A DNA stretch of 64,000 nt. Origin: Petasospora fabianii (Eukaryota; Ascomycota; Saccharomycetes; Phaffomycetales; Wickerhamomycetaceae). Location: NCBI GenBank assembly GCA_022641835.1, contig CP048716.1:434001-498000 (forward strand), given 5' to 3'. Below are positions 46,957-55,904 of this stretch, piece by piece. Numbering within the stretch: the first letter of the stretch is position 1; every line of letters starts with the position of its first letter. Below the pieces are notes generated by a model. The model was given only the letters and a program-made list of their open reading frames with translations, was not told where the DNA came from and did not search any database. The translations under genes and the position numbers were made by a program.

Positions 46957-48267
46957 ATGATGCAACTGAAGAATTATGAGGGCCACACGACTCAGACAAG
47001 GGCCATTCAAGATACCCTTGGCAAAGTGCAAGATGTGAGCATGTTTAGAGTCAGTTGGCACACCAAGCCTCGTCATAAACTTCAAAGTTACGAGAATTTT
47101 ACCAATGAGCTCAACACAAAGTATCCTGATCTGGTACCTTCTGGCGTGGAGTTCACACATCTTCACTCGGAAGGTTACGTGCACGATCCTGAGGTTATCT
47201 TTCTCCGTTCTAACTGTACATATTCCACTAGAGAGAAGAATGCATCAAAGCATGTGACTTTAAAGAATTATAAGAGGAACACATATATTCTCTGTCCAAT
47301 TTGTGACCCTTTCAAAGTTGCCAAGGAAGACCCTGAGTGTAAAGAGACAGCCAAGATCACAATAGATGGCAAAACTAAGTATCTCAACCGTCGTTCCCCA
47401 CTCCATGAGTTTTATAACACTCTTGGGTCTGGATACGTGAACCATATGCTCAATTGTCATGGAGTTTACCGTAATGGTGTCTTCAAACAACCTCATTTGG
47501 TTTTTGCTATTGATAAAGTCAATAGCCAGAACATCAATCTCGTGACGATTTGTCCATATGAAGATATCAATGGTGAGCCTTGCTTGGAGGAGATACCATA
47601 CAGCACAAAGACGGGACATGGCTTCAAGGCATACTTCAGACATGCCAAGTGTCATATTAATGAGAGAAAAGCCACAGGTAAGAGCCAGCAAGCAAATAGA
47701 AGAAAACACAACAAGGATGATAAGATTATTGTTCCAGTTTTCAAGACAGAGTTTGAGTCCATGACGCGTCATCTTTGTGCGACAGACTACTTTGACCTGT
47801 GTACTGATGCAAGTCTGAACAAACTCATAAGTGGCTGGCTAGGAGAAAACCCAGAGCTTGAGTCAGGATACGCTCCACTTTCTATCGAATCTCCAATGAG
47901 CGGACTTAGCCCGGAATGCAGCACCAACTATAGTATATTCAGCTCAACTCCAAATGAAGAAGAGCTCTTTGTGCGGAAGTTGACTCAAGAGGAGATAGCA
48001 GAATTGTCTAACGATCAGCTAAGTACATTGACACAGGAAACCCTCAGATTCAAACATTATGACATTCCTTTCAATCTTGAAACCGCGTCAATGCAAGTAC
48101 AATCATATGCTCCTCTCTCAGTTGAAGAAACAGACGAGGTGGGGATACAGACGTATCTGGCCGGTAATGAGTATGCCTCTGTGTATGACAATGAAGTTGA
48201 AGGAGATGATGAGTTTTATCAAACGGCTATAAATTTCGAGCTGATTGACCCAGCGTTGACCAATTAA
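46957..48267 (+). CDS. Rua1-like zinc-finger protein, putative transcription factor
   Basis: 436 residues. The central part resembles the C-terminal domain of fungal Rua1-type regulators: Tyr-Ile-Leu-Cys-Pro-Ile-Cys-Asp near residue 109, then Tyr-Leu-Asn-Arg-Arg-Ser-Pro-Leu-His-Glu-Phe, His-Met-Leu-Asn-Cys-His-Gly and a later Cys-Pro-Tyr ... His-Ala-Lys-Cys-His pair. Ustilago Rua1 controls a glycolipid cluster; the yeast role is unknown. The C-terminal third is acidic and Thr/Ser-rich and could activate transcription. Tandem Met-Met at the start; the first was taken. No S. cerevisiae ortholog comes to mind. Confidence 0.55.
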   Translation: MMQLKNYEGHTTQTRAIQDTLGKVQDVSMFRVSWHTKPRHKLQSYENFTNELNTKYPDLVPSGVEFTHLHSEGYVHDPEVIFLRSNCTYSTREKNASKHVTLKNYKRNTYILCPICDPFKVAKEDPECKETAKITIDGKTKYLNRRSPLHEFYNTLGSGYVNHMLNCHGVYRNGVFKQPHLVFAIDKVNSQNINLVTICPYEDINGEPCLEEIPYSTKTGHGFKAYFRHAKCHINERKATGKSQQANRRKHNKDDKIIVPVFKTEFESMTRHLCATDYFDLCTDASLNKLISGWLGENPELESGYAPLSIESPMSGLSPECSTNYSIFSSTPNEEELFVRKLTQEEIAELSNDQLSTLTQETLRFKHYDIPFNLETASMQVQSYAPLSVEETDEVGIQTYLAGNEYASVYDNEVEGDDEFYQTAINFELIDPALTN

Positions 48268-48543
48268 GGAGGTGCTAGTGGTCTAATGACGCTTACAGTT
48301 GTTGCGATTGCTATTATAGAAGGACATTATCGGAGTACTGAATAGATTGCATCAATCATAAAATACTCTTAAAGTAGATCATAAATGTCTTTACGTATGT
48401 GGTGTCTGGATGTTTATCGACAGATCGGAATTTTCCGAGAAAGAAAAGTAGTCCGGGATTCGAAGCGATGAAGTTCTTTAGATTTGAACTTTCCACACTA
48501 CTTCTTTCCTAAGAAGAACCGTTGTTGCTGGAACCAAGACCAG

Positions 48544-49695
48544 ATGGCACTAACTGAGGAGCAGAAGGCCAAGATTGTAAGTTTACTGCTCTTTCTCAGA
48601 CTTCTTCATAACATAAGTTGCGGCTTATCGTTGGGCTCGCCACCGTAATCTATCAGATCACTAACACATTTTGGCAAAAAGGAGGCAAACAGACAGAAGG
48701 CACTTGAGAGACTCAAGGCTCGAGGAGTTGTGAGTGGATCCACTGTCAATAGGATTGAGAAGCATACTAGTGGCACAGGAGCTGGTGCAATTAACGTTAA
48801 TGCCATAAAGCAACTGACGGAGGAACAGAGGAGAAAGATTGAGGCTAACAGACAAAAGGCATTAGCCAAGCTTAAAGAAAAACAACAGAACTTCAGAAAT
48901 GCTTCGGAGAGTGCAAATCCAGCTCTTAGTGGTGGATCATCTTCAGCGGAAGGTCAAAAGAAGAGATATAATCCATCAGTGATTACGAGTCAGTATATCG
49001 AATATGATCTCTCAAAGATGAAGGATTCGAAAGGTGGTTTCATTGGGGATGAACCACAGGGTACAAATGGTCAAGAAAAGACATTTGATGAGTGGAGAGA
49101 AGAACAACGTGTTGTGCGAGATCTACCGCCACCAATGGATATGGAGAACGCCATTAAGTGCTTTGAATGTGGAACTTTTGAGATTGATCAAAAGTTTTGG
49201 GAGACATTCAAGTGTCGTGTTTGTCGCAGATGTACAAAGAACAATCCAGACAAGTACTCACTATTGACAAAGACGGAGTGCAAAGAGGATTATTTCTTGA
49301 CAGATCCAGAGCTGGAGGATACATCTCTCTTGTGTCGAATGTTCAAGCCTAACCCACACAGCACATTTAATAGGATGCAATTGTTTTTACGATATCAAGT
49401 GGAAGAGTTTGCCTTCAAGAAGTGGGGTGGTCCCGAAGGACTAGACAAGGAGTGGCAAAAGAGAGAAGAAGGTAAAGTCAAGCGTCGTGATAAGAAATTT
49501 GAGATGAAGATGAAGGAGATGAGAAAGAAGACAAGAGCCGAGGAGTATAATAGAAGACTCCGGGAGGGCAAGTACGACGATCACAAGCACGAGTTTTCGA
49601 ATGCCGTTGCTGGTGGAACGAATGAAGACGGGTTACCAGTGGTGAAGCGTCGCTGTCTCATGTGTGGCTTCGAAACTGAGGAGGTGTCGCTTTAA
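48544..49695 (+). CDS. RAD14: Nucleotide excision repair protein Rad14 (XPA), two exons
   Basis: Exon 1 is 48544-48576 (11 codons) and exon 2 is 48682-49695, 348 residues. The 105-base intron has a GTAAGT donor, a CACTAAC branch and an AAG acceptor. The joined N-terminus Glu-Gln-Lys-Ala-Lys-Ile-Glu-Ala-Asn-Arg matches yeast Rad14. Rad14 verifies DNA damage with TFIIH and RPA. Its zinc finger is complete (Cys-Phe-Glu-Cys ... Cys-Arg-Val-Cys). The XPA core follows with Lys-Tyr-Ser-Leu-Leu-Thr-Lys-Thr-Glu-Cys-Lys-Glu-Asp-Tyr and a basic helix; a second Cys pair lies near the C-terminus. S. cerevisiae RAD14 also has a 5' intron, as I recall. Confidence 0.95.
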
Positions 49696-50131
49696 ACTTA
49701 AAATGGTGGTATTGTAAGTAAAGCATGGATTATATAAGCAGGGATCTGAATGACGTGTGTGTGTACGTTTGTCTATGGTAGCAGTAGAATTGGCAGGTGG
49801 GAGGAGGGTGGAGAAGAGATAACAGGGATGGGGTTTGTTATCTGACTAAACCTGCAATGATGTCACTGGGAAATAATTGGCAACCATTGGCTGCCTGAGG
49901 GTAATAAGTGTCCCGTCCCCTCGTCCCTCGTTCCTTATCTGTTCTAAATTTCGACTCAGCCTGGAGATCCGCGGAATTTGGCGCGAGCCTAAAGGTAAAC
50001 AAACAAAGGCAACAAATTGACAAAGAATTCCAGCATCTGATTCCACTTTCTCTGGTGGGCAGCTGTCTTGTTCAAGGTTTCAAACGGGGGTTTCAAACAG
50101 GAAGAGAAACATATCAGATTCCGCCATAGCC
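49696..50131. other. Intergenic region RAD14 / MATE gene
   Basis: 436 bases, with GT-rich sequence near 49758 and a forkhead-type GTAAACAA at 49995-50002. No supported gene. Confidence 0.55.
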
Positions 50132-51937
50132 ATGTCTGAGCAGCCAATCACTACGGGCCCGGCCCCTTACTCGGACGTCCCAGCAATGGAGACTCTTACC
50201 CAGCACATGATGACCGGGGGCCAGAGACGCGGCTCCCTGGGCTCCATGGGCGACGGCGGCTCAATCCTGGACTTCTTCAGACCTTTGGAACGCAGTGCTA
50301 TTGAATCAGATGATGAGGACAGCGATCACATTGACCAGTACGTGGACCAGCACACACCACTCCTTCAGTCCCTCAGAGACCCAACAAACGTCACCTCCTT
50401 CACCCTCAGCGGCAACCCGGACCTTATCTCCTCTTATGGAAACTCTAGAAGAGGATCCCTTGCAAATCTCAAGCGTATGAGATCCCATAACACTATCAAA
50501 CACGTCATCTCCACCGGTCATCTTCCAGAAACTGAGACTACTCTCAAGAATGAGCTTAAGGTTGTCGGTAAGTACTCCGTCCCACTTGTCATAACTTTCC
50601 TTCTTCAGTACTCCCTCAATGTTGCATCTGTCTTCTCCGTTGGAAGAATCGGTAAAACTGAACTGGCAGCTGTCTCCCTCGCAGGTATGACAGCTAATAT
50701 TACCGGTTACTGTCTCTTCCAGGGAACATCCACTTCCCTCGATACACTCTGTGCCCAGGCATATGGCCGCCGTGATTATAGAACTGTCGGTCTTCATTTC
50801 CTTAGATGCACTATTTTCCTCGCATGTCTCTGCGTCGTGGTTGTCCTTGTCTGGGTCTTTGCTTCAGCTCCAATCCTGACACTTCTCGTTGATGACCCAA
50901 GACTAATCCAGATGGCATCTACATACCTCGCTATCCTTGCCATTGGTCTTCCAGCTTTTATCATCTTTGAAACTCTGAAGCGTTTCCTTCAGGCCCAGAA
51001 CATCTTCCATGCATCAACATACGTTATCCTTGTTGCTGCACCATTTAATGCGTTCCTTAATTACTACCTCGTCTGGCGTGGACCAAAGATGGGTTTCATT
51101 GGTGCACCAATCGCTATTGTCTGCACAAACTACCTTATGGCAACTTTCCTTACCCTTTACACCGTCTATGTTGATGGATACCAGTGCTGGTGCGGATTCT
51201 CAAAAGATGTATTCAGAAACTGGGGTCGTATGCTCAACTTGTCAATGAACGGTTGTATCTCGGTCCTTTCCGAGTGGCTCGCTTTTGAAATCTTTACACT
51301 CAGTGCTGCAAGATTTGGTACTGCGACCCTTGCCACTCAGAGTGTTCTTACAACCATCTCCGTCTTGTGTTACCAGGTTCCATTCGCTGTCAGTATTGCA
51401 GCATCCACCAGAGTTGCTAATTATATCGGTGGTGCCTCTAAGAAGTCTGTCATAATCGCAGCTAACGCCAGTGTCATCCTCTCCTTAATTATTGGTTGCT
51501 TAAACGGCCTCATCCTGGATACATTCAAGTTCAACATTGTTGAAATGTTCACCGCTGATGCAGAAGTCATCACCTTAGCTTCAAAGATCGTCCCACTCAC
51601 AGCACTATACCAAATCTCCGAGTGTCTTGCCGCTGTTACTGGTGGTATCTTGAGAGGTCAGGGCCGTCAGAAGATTGCAGCATTGTGCTCATTGATTTCA
51701 TACTACCTAATTGCCATCCCACTTGGATTCTGGTTGGCATTTGGACTCGACTTGGGTCTATTGGGTCTTTGGATCGGTTTGTGCATCTCCATCTTCTTGA
51801 TCTCCTTCTTGCAGTTGTTCAGTGTCCTCAACTCTGATTGGGAGGCTATCATTTCGCAATCGTTGCAGGATGCCCTATCCGATAACCAATACTCTAGTGA
51901 CGTTAGATCTGTCTTGTCTCATCTTGATGAGATTTGA
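50132..51937 (+). CDS. MATE family multidrug/metabolite transporter
   Basis: 601 residues. The first 150 are cytosolic, acidic and Ser-rich. Twelve hydrophobic segments follow in two MatE repeats, with Gly-Thr-Ser-Thr-Ser-Leu-Asp-Thr-Leu-Cys-Ala-Gln-Ala-Tyr-Gly in repeat 1 and Ala-Val-Thr-Gly-Gly-Ile-Leu-Arg-Gly-Gln-Gly in repeat 2, as in fungal MATE carriers such as Erc1 and YDR338C. These are cation-coupled antiporters, probably vacuolar or plasma membrane; substrate unknown. The family's usual length is 450-700. No neighbour suggests a function. Confidence 0.9.
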   Translation: MSEQPITTGPAPYSDVPAMETLTQHMMTGGQRRGSLGSMGDGGSILDFFRPLERSAIESDDEDSDHIDQYVDQHTPLLQSLRDPTNVTSFTLSGNPDLISSYGNSRRGSLANLKRMRSHNTIKHVISTGHLPETETTLKNELKVVGKYSVPLVITFLLQYSLNVASVFSVGRIGKTELAAVSLAGMTANITGYCLFQGTSTSLDTLCAQAYGRRDYRTVGLHFLRCTIFLACLCVVVVLVWVFASAPILTLLVDDPRLIQMASTYLAILAIGLPAFIIFETLKRFLQAQNIFHASTYVILVAAPFNAFLNYYLVWRGPKMGFIGAPIAIVCTNYLMATFLTLYTVYVDGYQCWCGFSKDVFRNWGRMLNLSMNGCISVLSEWLAFEIFTLSAARFGTATLATQSVLTTISVLCYQVPFAVSIAASTRVANYIGGASKKSVIIAANASVILSLIIGCLNGLILDTFKFNIVEMFTADAEVITLASKIVPLTALYQISECLAAVTGGILRGQGRQKIAALCSLISYYLIAIPLGFWLAFGLDLGLLGLWIGLCISIFLISFLQLFSVLNSDWEAIISQSLQDALSDNQYSSDVRSVLSHLDEI

Positions 51938-52143
51938 GAATGACGGTTGGCGCTTGACGGCCACTTTGGATATCCATTCATGCACCTCTACTATGTATAC
52001 TACTACTGATACCAGTTCCACCATCACAATTACTGTATGTGCTGGGTGATGAGATACACATTAATATTGATACAACTACTTCATATAGGCATGAAAAAAA
52101 GATTATGCATTACTGTACAAATTTCCCCGCCAATCATCCGGTT

Positions 52144-53196
52144 TCAAGCCTTTTGCTCAGCACTTATCACCGACAGGCACTGGAATTCATTATTGTAGGA
52201 AGCCTTCCAAAGTCTAACCTTACCATCATCTCCGGAACTACTAAGGATAGTACCCGTTAAGTTCCATGACACAGACCACACTTCTCCATGGTGATCATCA
52301 TACTGACCCACAAGCTCGACTTGAATATCAACATTCGGTGTTGTTTGGTCCACACTCATGAGACTCTCACCATCGTCGATTGAAGCATTGACAGATACAC
52401 CTGAGCCTTGTATGCTCCCGTCATAATGATGTCTTGCTTTATGTGAGATTCTCTCTGTAAGTTTAAAGATGCGCACTTTCCCATCTTTGCAGCCAGTAGC
52501 AACCAATTGATAGTATCTTCCCATTGATGGAGCCCATGAAACTGATCTGATGAGTCCAGAATGATCAGGGAGTGTAGCTGCAAGGGCGAGTTTACCGGAA
52601 GCAGGGTCTCTATTGTATATAAATCCTTGGTCAAGTGCACAAACCACGATTTTTTCAGGCGAGAATCTGGAAGGACACCAGGAGAGGGCAAAGTCGGATT
52701 GTAAGTGTGCAGCAGGTGGAGAGTTGAGCACAGAGATTTCCGAGATCATGGTCCACGATCTAAGATCGGCTGGTTCAAGAGCATCATAGACTCTCAAGAG
52801 ACCATCACTTCCGATGGCTGCAAGTCTGAGACCAAGGTGTGGTGGGGCAAAGGAAACGTCATACAATGGACCTCTGGCATCGTTAAGAACTGCCAATCTC
52901 TTCCAACGACGACCACTTCCATGAGGCTCGTCAAGATCCTCTTCCCAGATCCTCACGGTCTTGTCATACGACACAGAGGCCAGGATCTTTCCGAATTCTG
53001 GAGAAGCCCACGTGAGCTTTACCACAGAGGAATCATGGGCCTTCCAGGAGTCATTGAGGACCCATTCGTTGGTTGTGGCATCGAGGTCAAACACCTTGAT
53101 GTGTTGATCGGAGGAGCATGTGGCGAGCTGCTTTCCGTAAAAATCATAGGCCACGTCGTGGATAAGCTCCTCATGATTTGTTGGGAAGGGCTTCAT
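52144..53196 (-). CDS. SEH1: WD40 protein Seh1 (nuclear pore Y-complex and SEACAT)
   Basis: 350 residues from the ATG at 53196; the frame extends 16 codons further but the shorter start fits the family (Met-Lys-Pro-Phe-Pro-Thr-Asn-His-Glu-Glu-Leu-Ile-His-Asp-Val). Seh1 forms an open six-blade propeller completed by Nup85 or Sea4. Blades are clear: Leu-Ala-Thr-Cys-Ser-Ser-Asp-Gln-His-Ile-Lys-Val-Phe-Asp, Val-Ser-Tyr-Asp-Lys-Thr-Val-Arg-Ile-Trp and, at the end, Ser-Ser-Ser-Gly-Asp-Asp-Gly-Lys-Val-Arg-Leu-Trp. Seh1 also serves the SEA complex that includes Npr2, also coded in this window, though this is probably coincidence. Confidence 0.93.
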   Translation of the reverse strand: MKPFPTNHEELIHDVAYDFYGKQLATCSSDQHIKVFDLDATTNEWVLNDSWKAHDSSVVKLTWASPEFGKILASVSYDKTVRIWEEDLDEPHGSGRRWKRLAVLNDARGPLYDVSFAPPHLGLRLAAIGSDGLLRVYDALEPADLRSWTMISEISVLNSPPAAHLQSDFALSWCPSRFSPEKIVVCALDQGFIYNRDPASGKLALAATLPDHSGLIRSVSWAPSMGRYYQLVATGCKDGKVRIFKLTERISHKARHHYDGSIQGSGVSVNASIDDGESLMSVDQTTPNVDIQVELVGQYDDHHGEVWSVSWNLTGTILSSSGDDGKVRLWKASYNNEFQCLSVISAEQKA

Positions 53197-53389
53197 TGTG
53201 CGTTTAAATGAACTAAACGTGTAAAGATGACGAAAATGTACCAAGAAAGATACAGAAAGATAGTTGATTATAGCTAATGTTTACCTGGGGCAAAGTGTCT
53301 TTTCCCGAAAAGTCAAGTCGCGACAGAGTGGTGTTCGGGTGTCATCATCTTTAAACAAAAACAAACCGCATTCTCCACAACTTATTAGA

Positions 53390-53399
53390 CCCCCCCCCC
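53390..53399. repeat. C10 homopolymer
   Basis: Ten consecutive C in the shared SEH1/RCY1 upstream region. Such long C runs are rare in yeast intergenic DNA and are prone to sequencing error. Confidence 0.9.
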
Positions 53400-53489
53400 T
53401 TTTCTGTGCTTATCACAACGCTTTACCGCTTCTTTTCAAGGGACAGTGCATTCCGATAAGCTTTTAAAATCATCTGAGGGGCCTAAGCA

Positions 53490-55772
53490 ATGTCTCTATT
53501 GGAATCAGCTGAGGTTTTGCAACGCATTGGCTCCTCGTTGAGCATGCGAGATCGTCTCCACTTCACCGAATCAGATAAAGCGATCTCCACGGCGCTTAAG
53601 GTCACAGATACTAATTACTTTGCACAACGACTCAAACGGGCGCTGATTATCCATGACCCAAGTTTCATCGATGAGGACCTACTTCGAGAACACGACGCCT
53701 TGTCGGCGTTTGCCGTGAGGAAGACTGCTGATCCGAAACAGACATGTGGTATGCTCATCGCTATCTTTGCCCCATACGTTGATAGATTAGAGGCGATCGA
53801 TGACATCTCCGAGTTTGATGATTTTGATTCATTCTTTGGAGGTAAGATGATGGCAGAACAGGACAAGGCGAGGATCTTGGTGAATCTGCAGAAGTTTATC
53901 AAGATGGATGATGCAGATGAGGAACTGTGTCTACTGAGGACAGATAAGATCCAAGCGTTACTAAAAGTATTCACGAAGGCTAAGTTCGATGATTTGGATG
54001 TCAATTTCCACAGAGAAGAATACTCAGTTGTTTCTTTACTTGTGGAGACACTTAACATCCTCGAGCAGGAAGAATTGGTTGTGGACTTCTTCAGATACGA
54101 GAATAAATTTCCACTCAACTTCTTTCCCGACACCATACTCGACGTTGCAAACAATCTCGACGAACAGTCACTTGAGAACGTGATCAAAGACATGATCGAG
54201 TTCTTCAATGAAAAATCAAAGATCATCGATCAGTGTTTTGGCCAACAATTACCAGTCATGTTAATGTACATCGAGAACATTCTCGAGCTTCAGATCATAC
54301 TCTACTTCACTAAGGAATGCGAGAAGAACATCGAGATCATCCCACAGCTCTACTACCAAATCTTAATGGTGTTTGTACCGGGGCTCGTTGATTCCGAGAA
54401 CGCTGGAGAGAACTACAAGACAATGGTTGTAACGTTCATCAACCTCTACATGGAGCCACTAGTGGTCAAATACTTGAATGAGACTGTGGCCAACTTTGAG
54501 ACCAAGGCGGTCCAGGAGATCGATCATTTCCAGAAAGAGTACGAAGAACAAGAAAAATTGGAGAAGGATCATCTCTATAAATCTATTTTGAGTGAATACT
54601 CCACTGATGAGGTTAAGACCAACAAATTTGAACTTTTGACGAGTTTCACCAAGATCTTTGCCAAGTCGAATAACAACACCAATGAAATTAACTTCAAGCT
54701 TAACTTTGAGCTCATCAATAAGAACTTGAAGAACCTGAAAAACTTTATCAACTTTGAGCTCTGTACAGATATCATTGAGCAGGCGAAGGTCAAAGTTGAG
54801 GCAGTGGGACTCTTTGGATCTATTGACAACTCCATCCTCGATAAGAAGAAGATCAATGACCAGACCGAGCTGATTTTCATCAAGCTCGTCACCATCCTCG
54901 AGCAGCATCATGTGAAACCAGGATTTGAGAACGCCATTGAAATTTTGAACAAATATGATCCAACAGAGTTCAAGTCACTAGAGACCATTGAGAATCTCAA
55001 CACTGTGGAACCACTTGTTAAATTCACAGAACTTATCAACATCGGTGACCTTATCTACCAAATGCTTGAGATCTTTTATGAGAATGAGCTTGTCAAGAAG
55101 AAGGTGATTGACCGTAATGAGTTCTTGAACAATGCTAACCAGTCGAAGAAACACTTCGAGGCAACACTCGATGGATTCGTCGCATCTGGCTTAAACGTTG
55201 GTATAGACAAGTTGATGGACGAAGTTGAGTTCATCTACAACACACTTCAACTACCTAATGACTTCAACCCAAAGTCTAACAGACTTGATGAAGTTGTGTT
55301 CGGATCCACCAAGTGTGCTATTAAGGTTGTCGAAATCTTGTCTAACCACATCAACTTGCTCAATGGATCCACCGAGAAGGGTGTCATTGATGTTTTTCAA
55401 CAGGAGATTGGTGAGCGTTTCTTCCAGATTATTGTCAAAAACATCAAGAAGAGACAGATCTCCACAAATGGTGCTATCATATTGATCAGTGATTTGAATT
55501 TGTACTACGACTTCATTGTGAATACCCTCAAGCAGAAGAACATTACGCCGCTGTTTGCTGGCTTGAAAGAGATTGGTCAGCTGTACTTGATCTCTAGTGA
55601 GGACTCCAAGGAGCTGGGTAAGCTGATTGGTGACCTGAGTAAGTTTAACGGAATATTCAAGCAAGAGGAGATCTATGAATTTGTCACAAAGAGAACGGAC
55701 TGGAATAGGGTGAAGAAGGACGTGGAGAAGGCCATGTATGGATTGGGAATAACGGACTGTGCCATCATGTGA
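53490..55772 (+). CDS. RCY1: Recyclin-1, F-box endocytic recycling factor
   Basis: 760 residues. The N-terminus (about residues 8-50, Val-Leu-Gln-Arg-Ile-Gly-Ser-Ser-Leu-Ser-Met-Arg-Asp-Arg-Leu) fits a divergent F-box. The remainder is a long helical Sec10-like domain. The C-terminus is Cys-Ala-Ile-Met, a CaaX box for farnesyl or geranylgeranyl attachment. F-box plus Sec10-like body plus CaaX is the Rcy1 layout; Rcy1 recycles Snc1 from endosomes, working with Skp1 outside an SCF. It is shorter than the S. cerevisiae protein (840). Sec10 itself is the alternative but lacks a CaaX box. Confidence 0.82.
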   Translation: MSLLESAEVLQRIGSSLSMRDRLHFTESDKAISTALKVTDTNYFAQRLKRALIIHDPSFIDEDLLREHDALSAFAVRKTADPKQTCGMLIAIFAPYVDRLEAIDDISEFDDFDSFFGGKMMAEQDKARILVNLQKFIKMDDADEELCLLRTDKIQALLKVFTKAKFDDLDVNFHREEYSVVSLLVETLNILEQEELVVDFFRYENKFPLNFFPDTILDVANNLDEQSLENVIKDMIEFFNEKSKIIDQCFGQQLPVMLMYIENILELQIILYFTKECEKNIEIIPQLYYQILMVFVPGLVDSENAGENYKTMVVTFINLYMEPLVVKYLNETVANFETKAVQEIDHFQKEYEEQEKLEKDHLYKSILSEYSTDEVKTNKFELLTSFTKIFAKSNNNTNEINFKLNFELINKNLKNLKNFINFELCTDIIEQAKVKVEAVGLFGSIDNSILDKKKINDQTELIFIKLVTILEQHHVKPGFENAIEILNKYDPTEFKSLETIENLNTVEPLVKFTELINIGDLIYQMLEIFYENELVKKKVIDRNEFLNNANQSKKHFEATLDGFVASGLNVGIDKLMDEVEFIYNTLQLPNDFNPKSNRLDEVVFGSTKCAIKVVEILSNHINLLNGSTEKGVIDVFQQEIGERFFQIIVKNIKKRQISTNGAIILISDLNLYYDFIVNTLKQKNITPLFAGLKEIGQLYLISSEDSKELGKLIGDLSKFNGIFKQEEIYEFVTKRTDWNRVKKDVEKAMYGLGITDCAIM

Positions 55773-55904
55773 AGACCACGTCGCTACAAGCTGACCGGGT
55801 ATCGAGCATGAACATTAATGAACATGACTTTAGCATTAAGTTGATGAGAATATATGACATGTAAAAGACACAAATGCGATATAAGGAGAAATCGGGCCCT
55901 TAAA

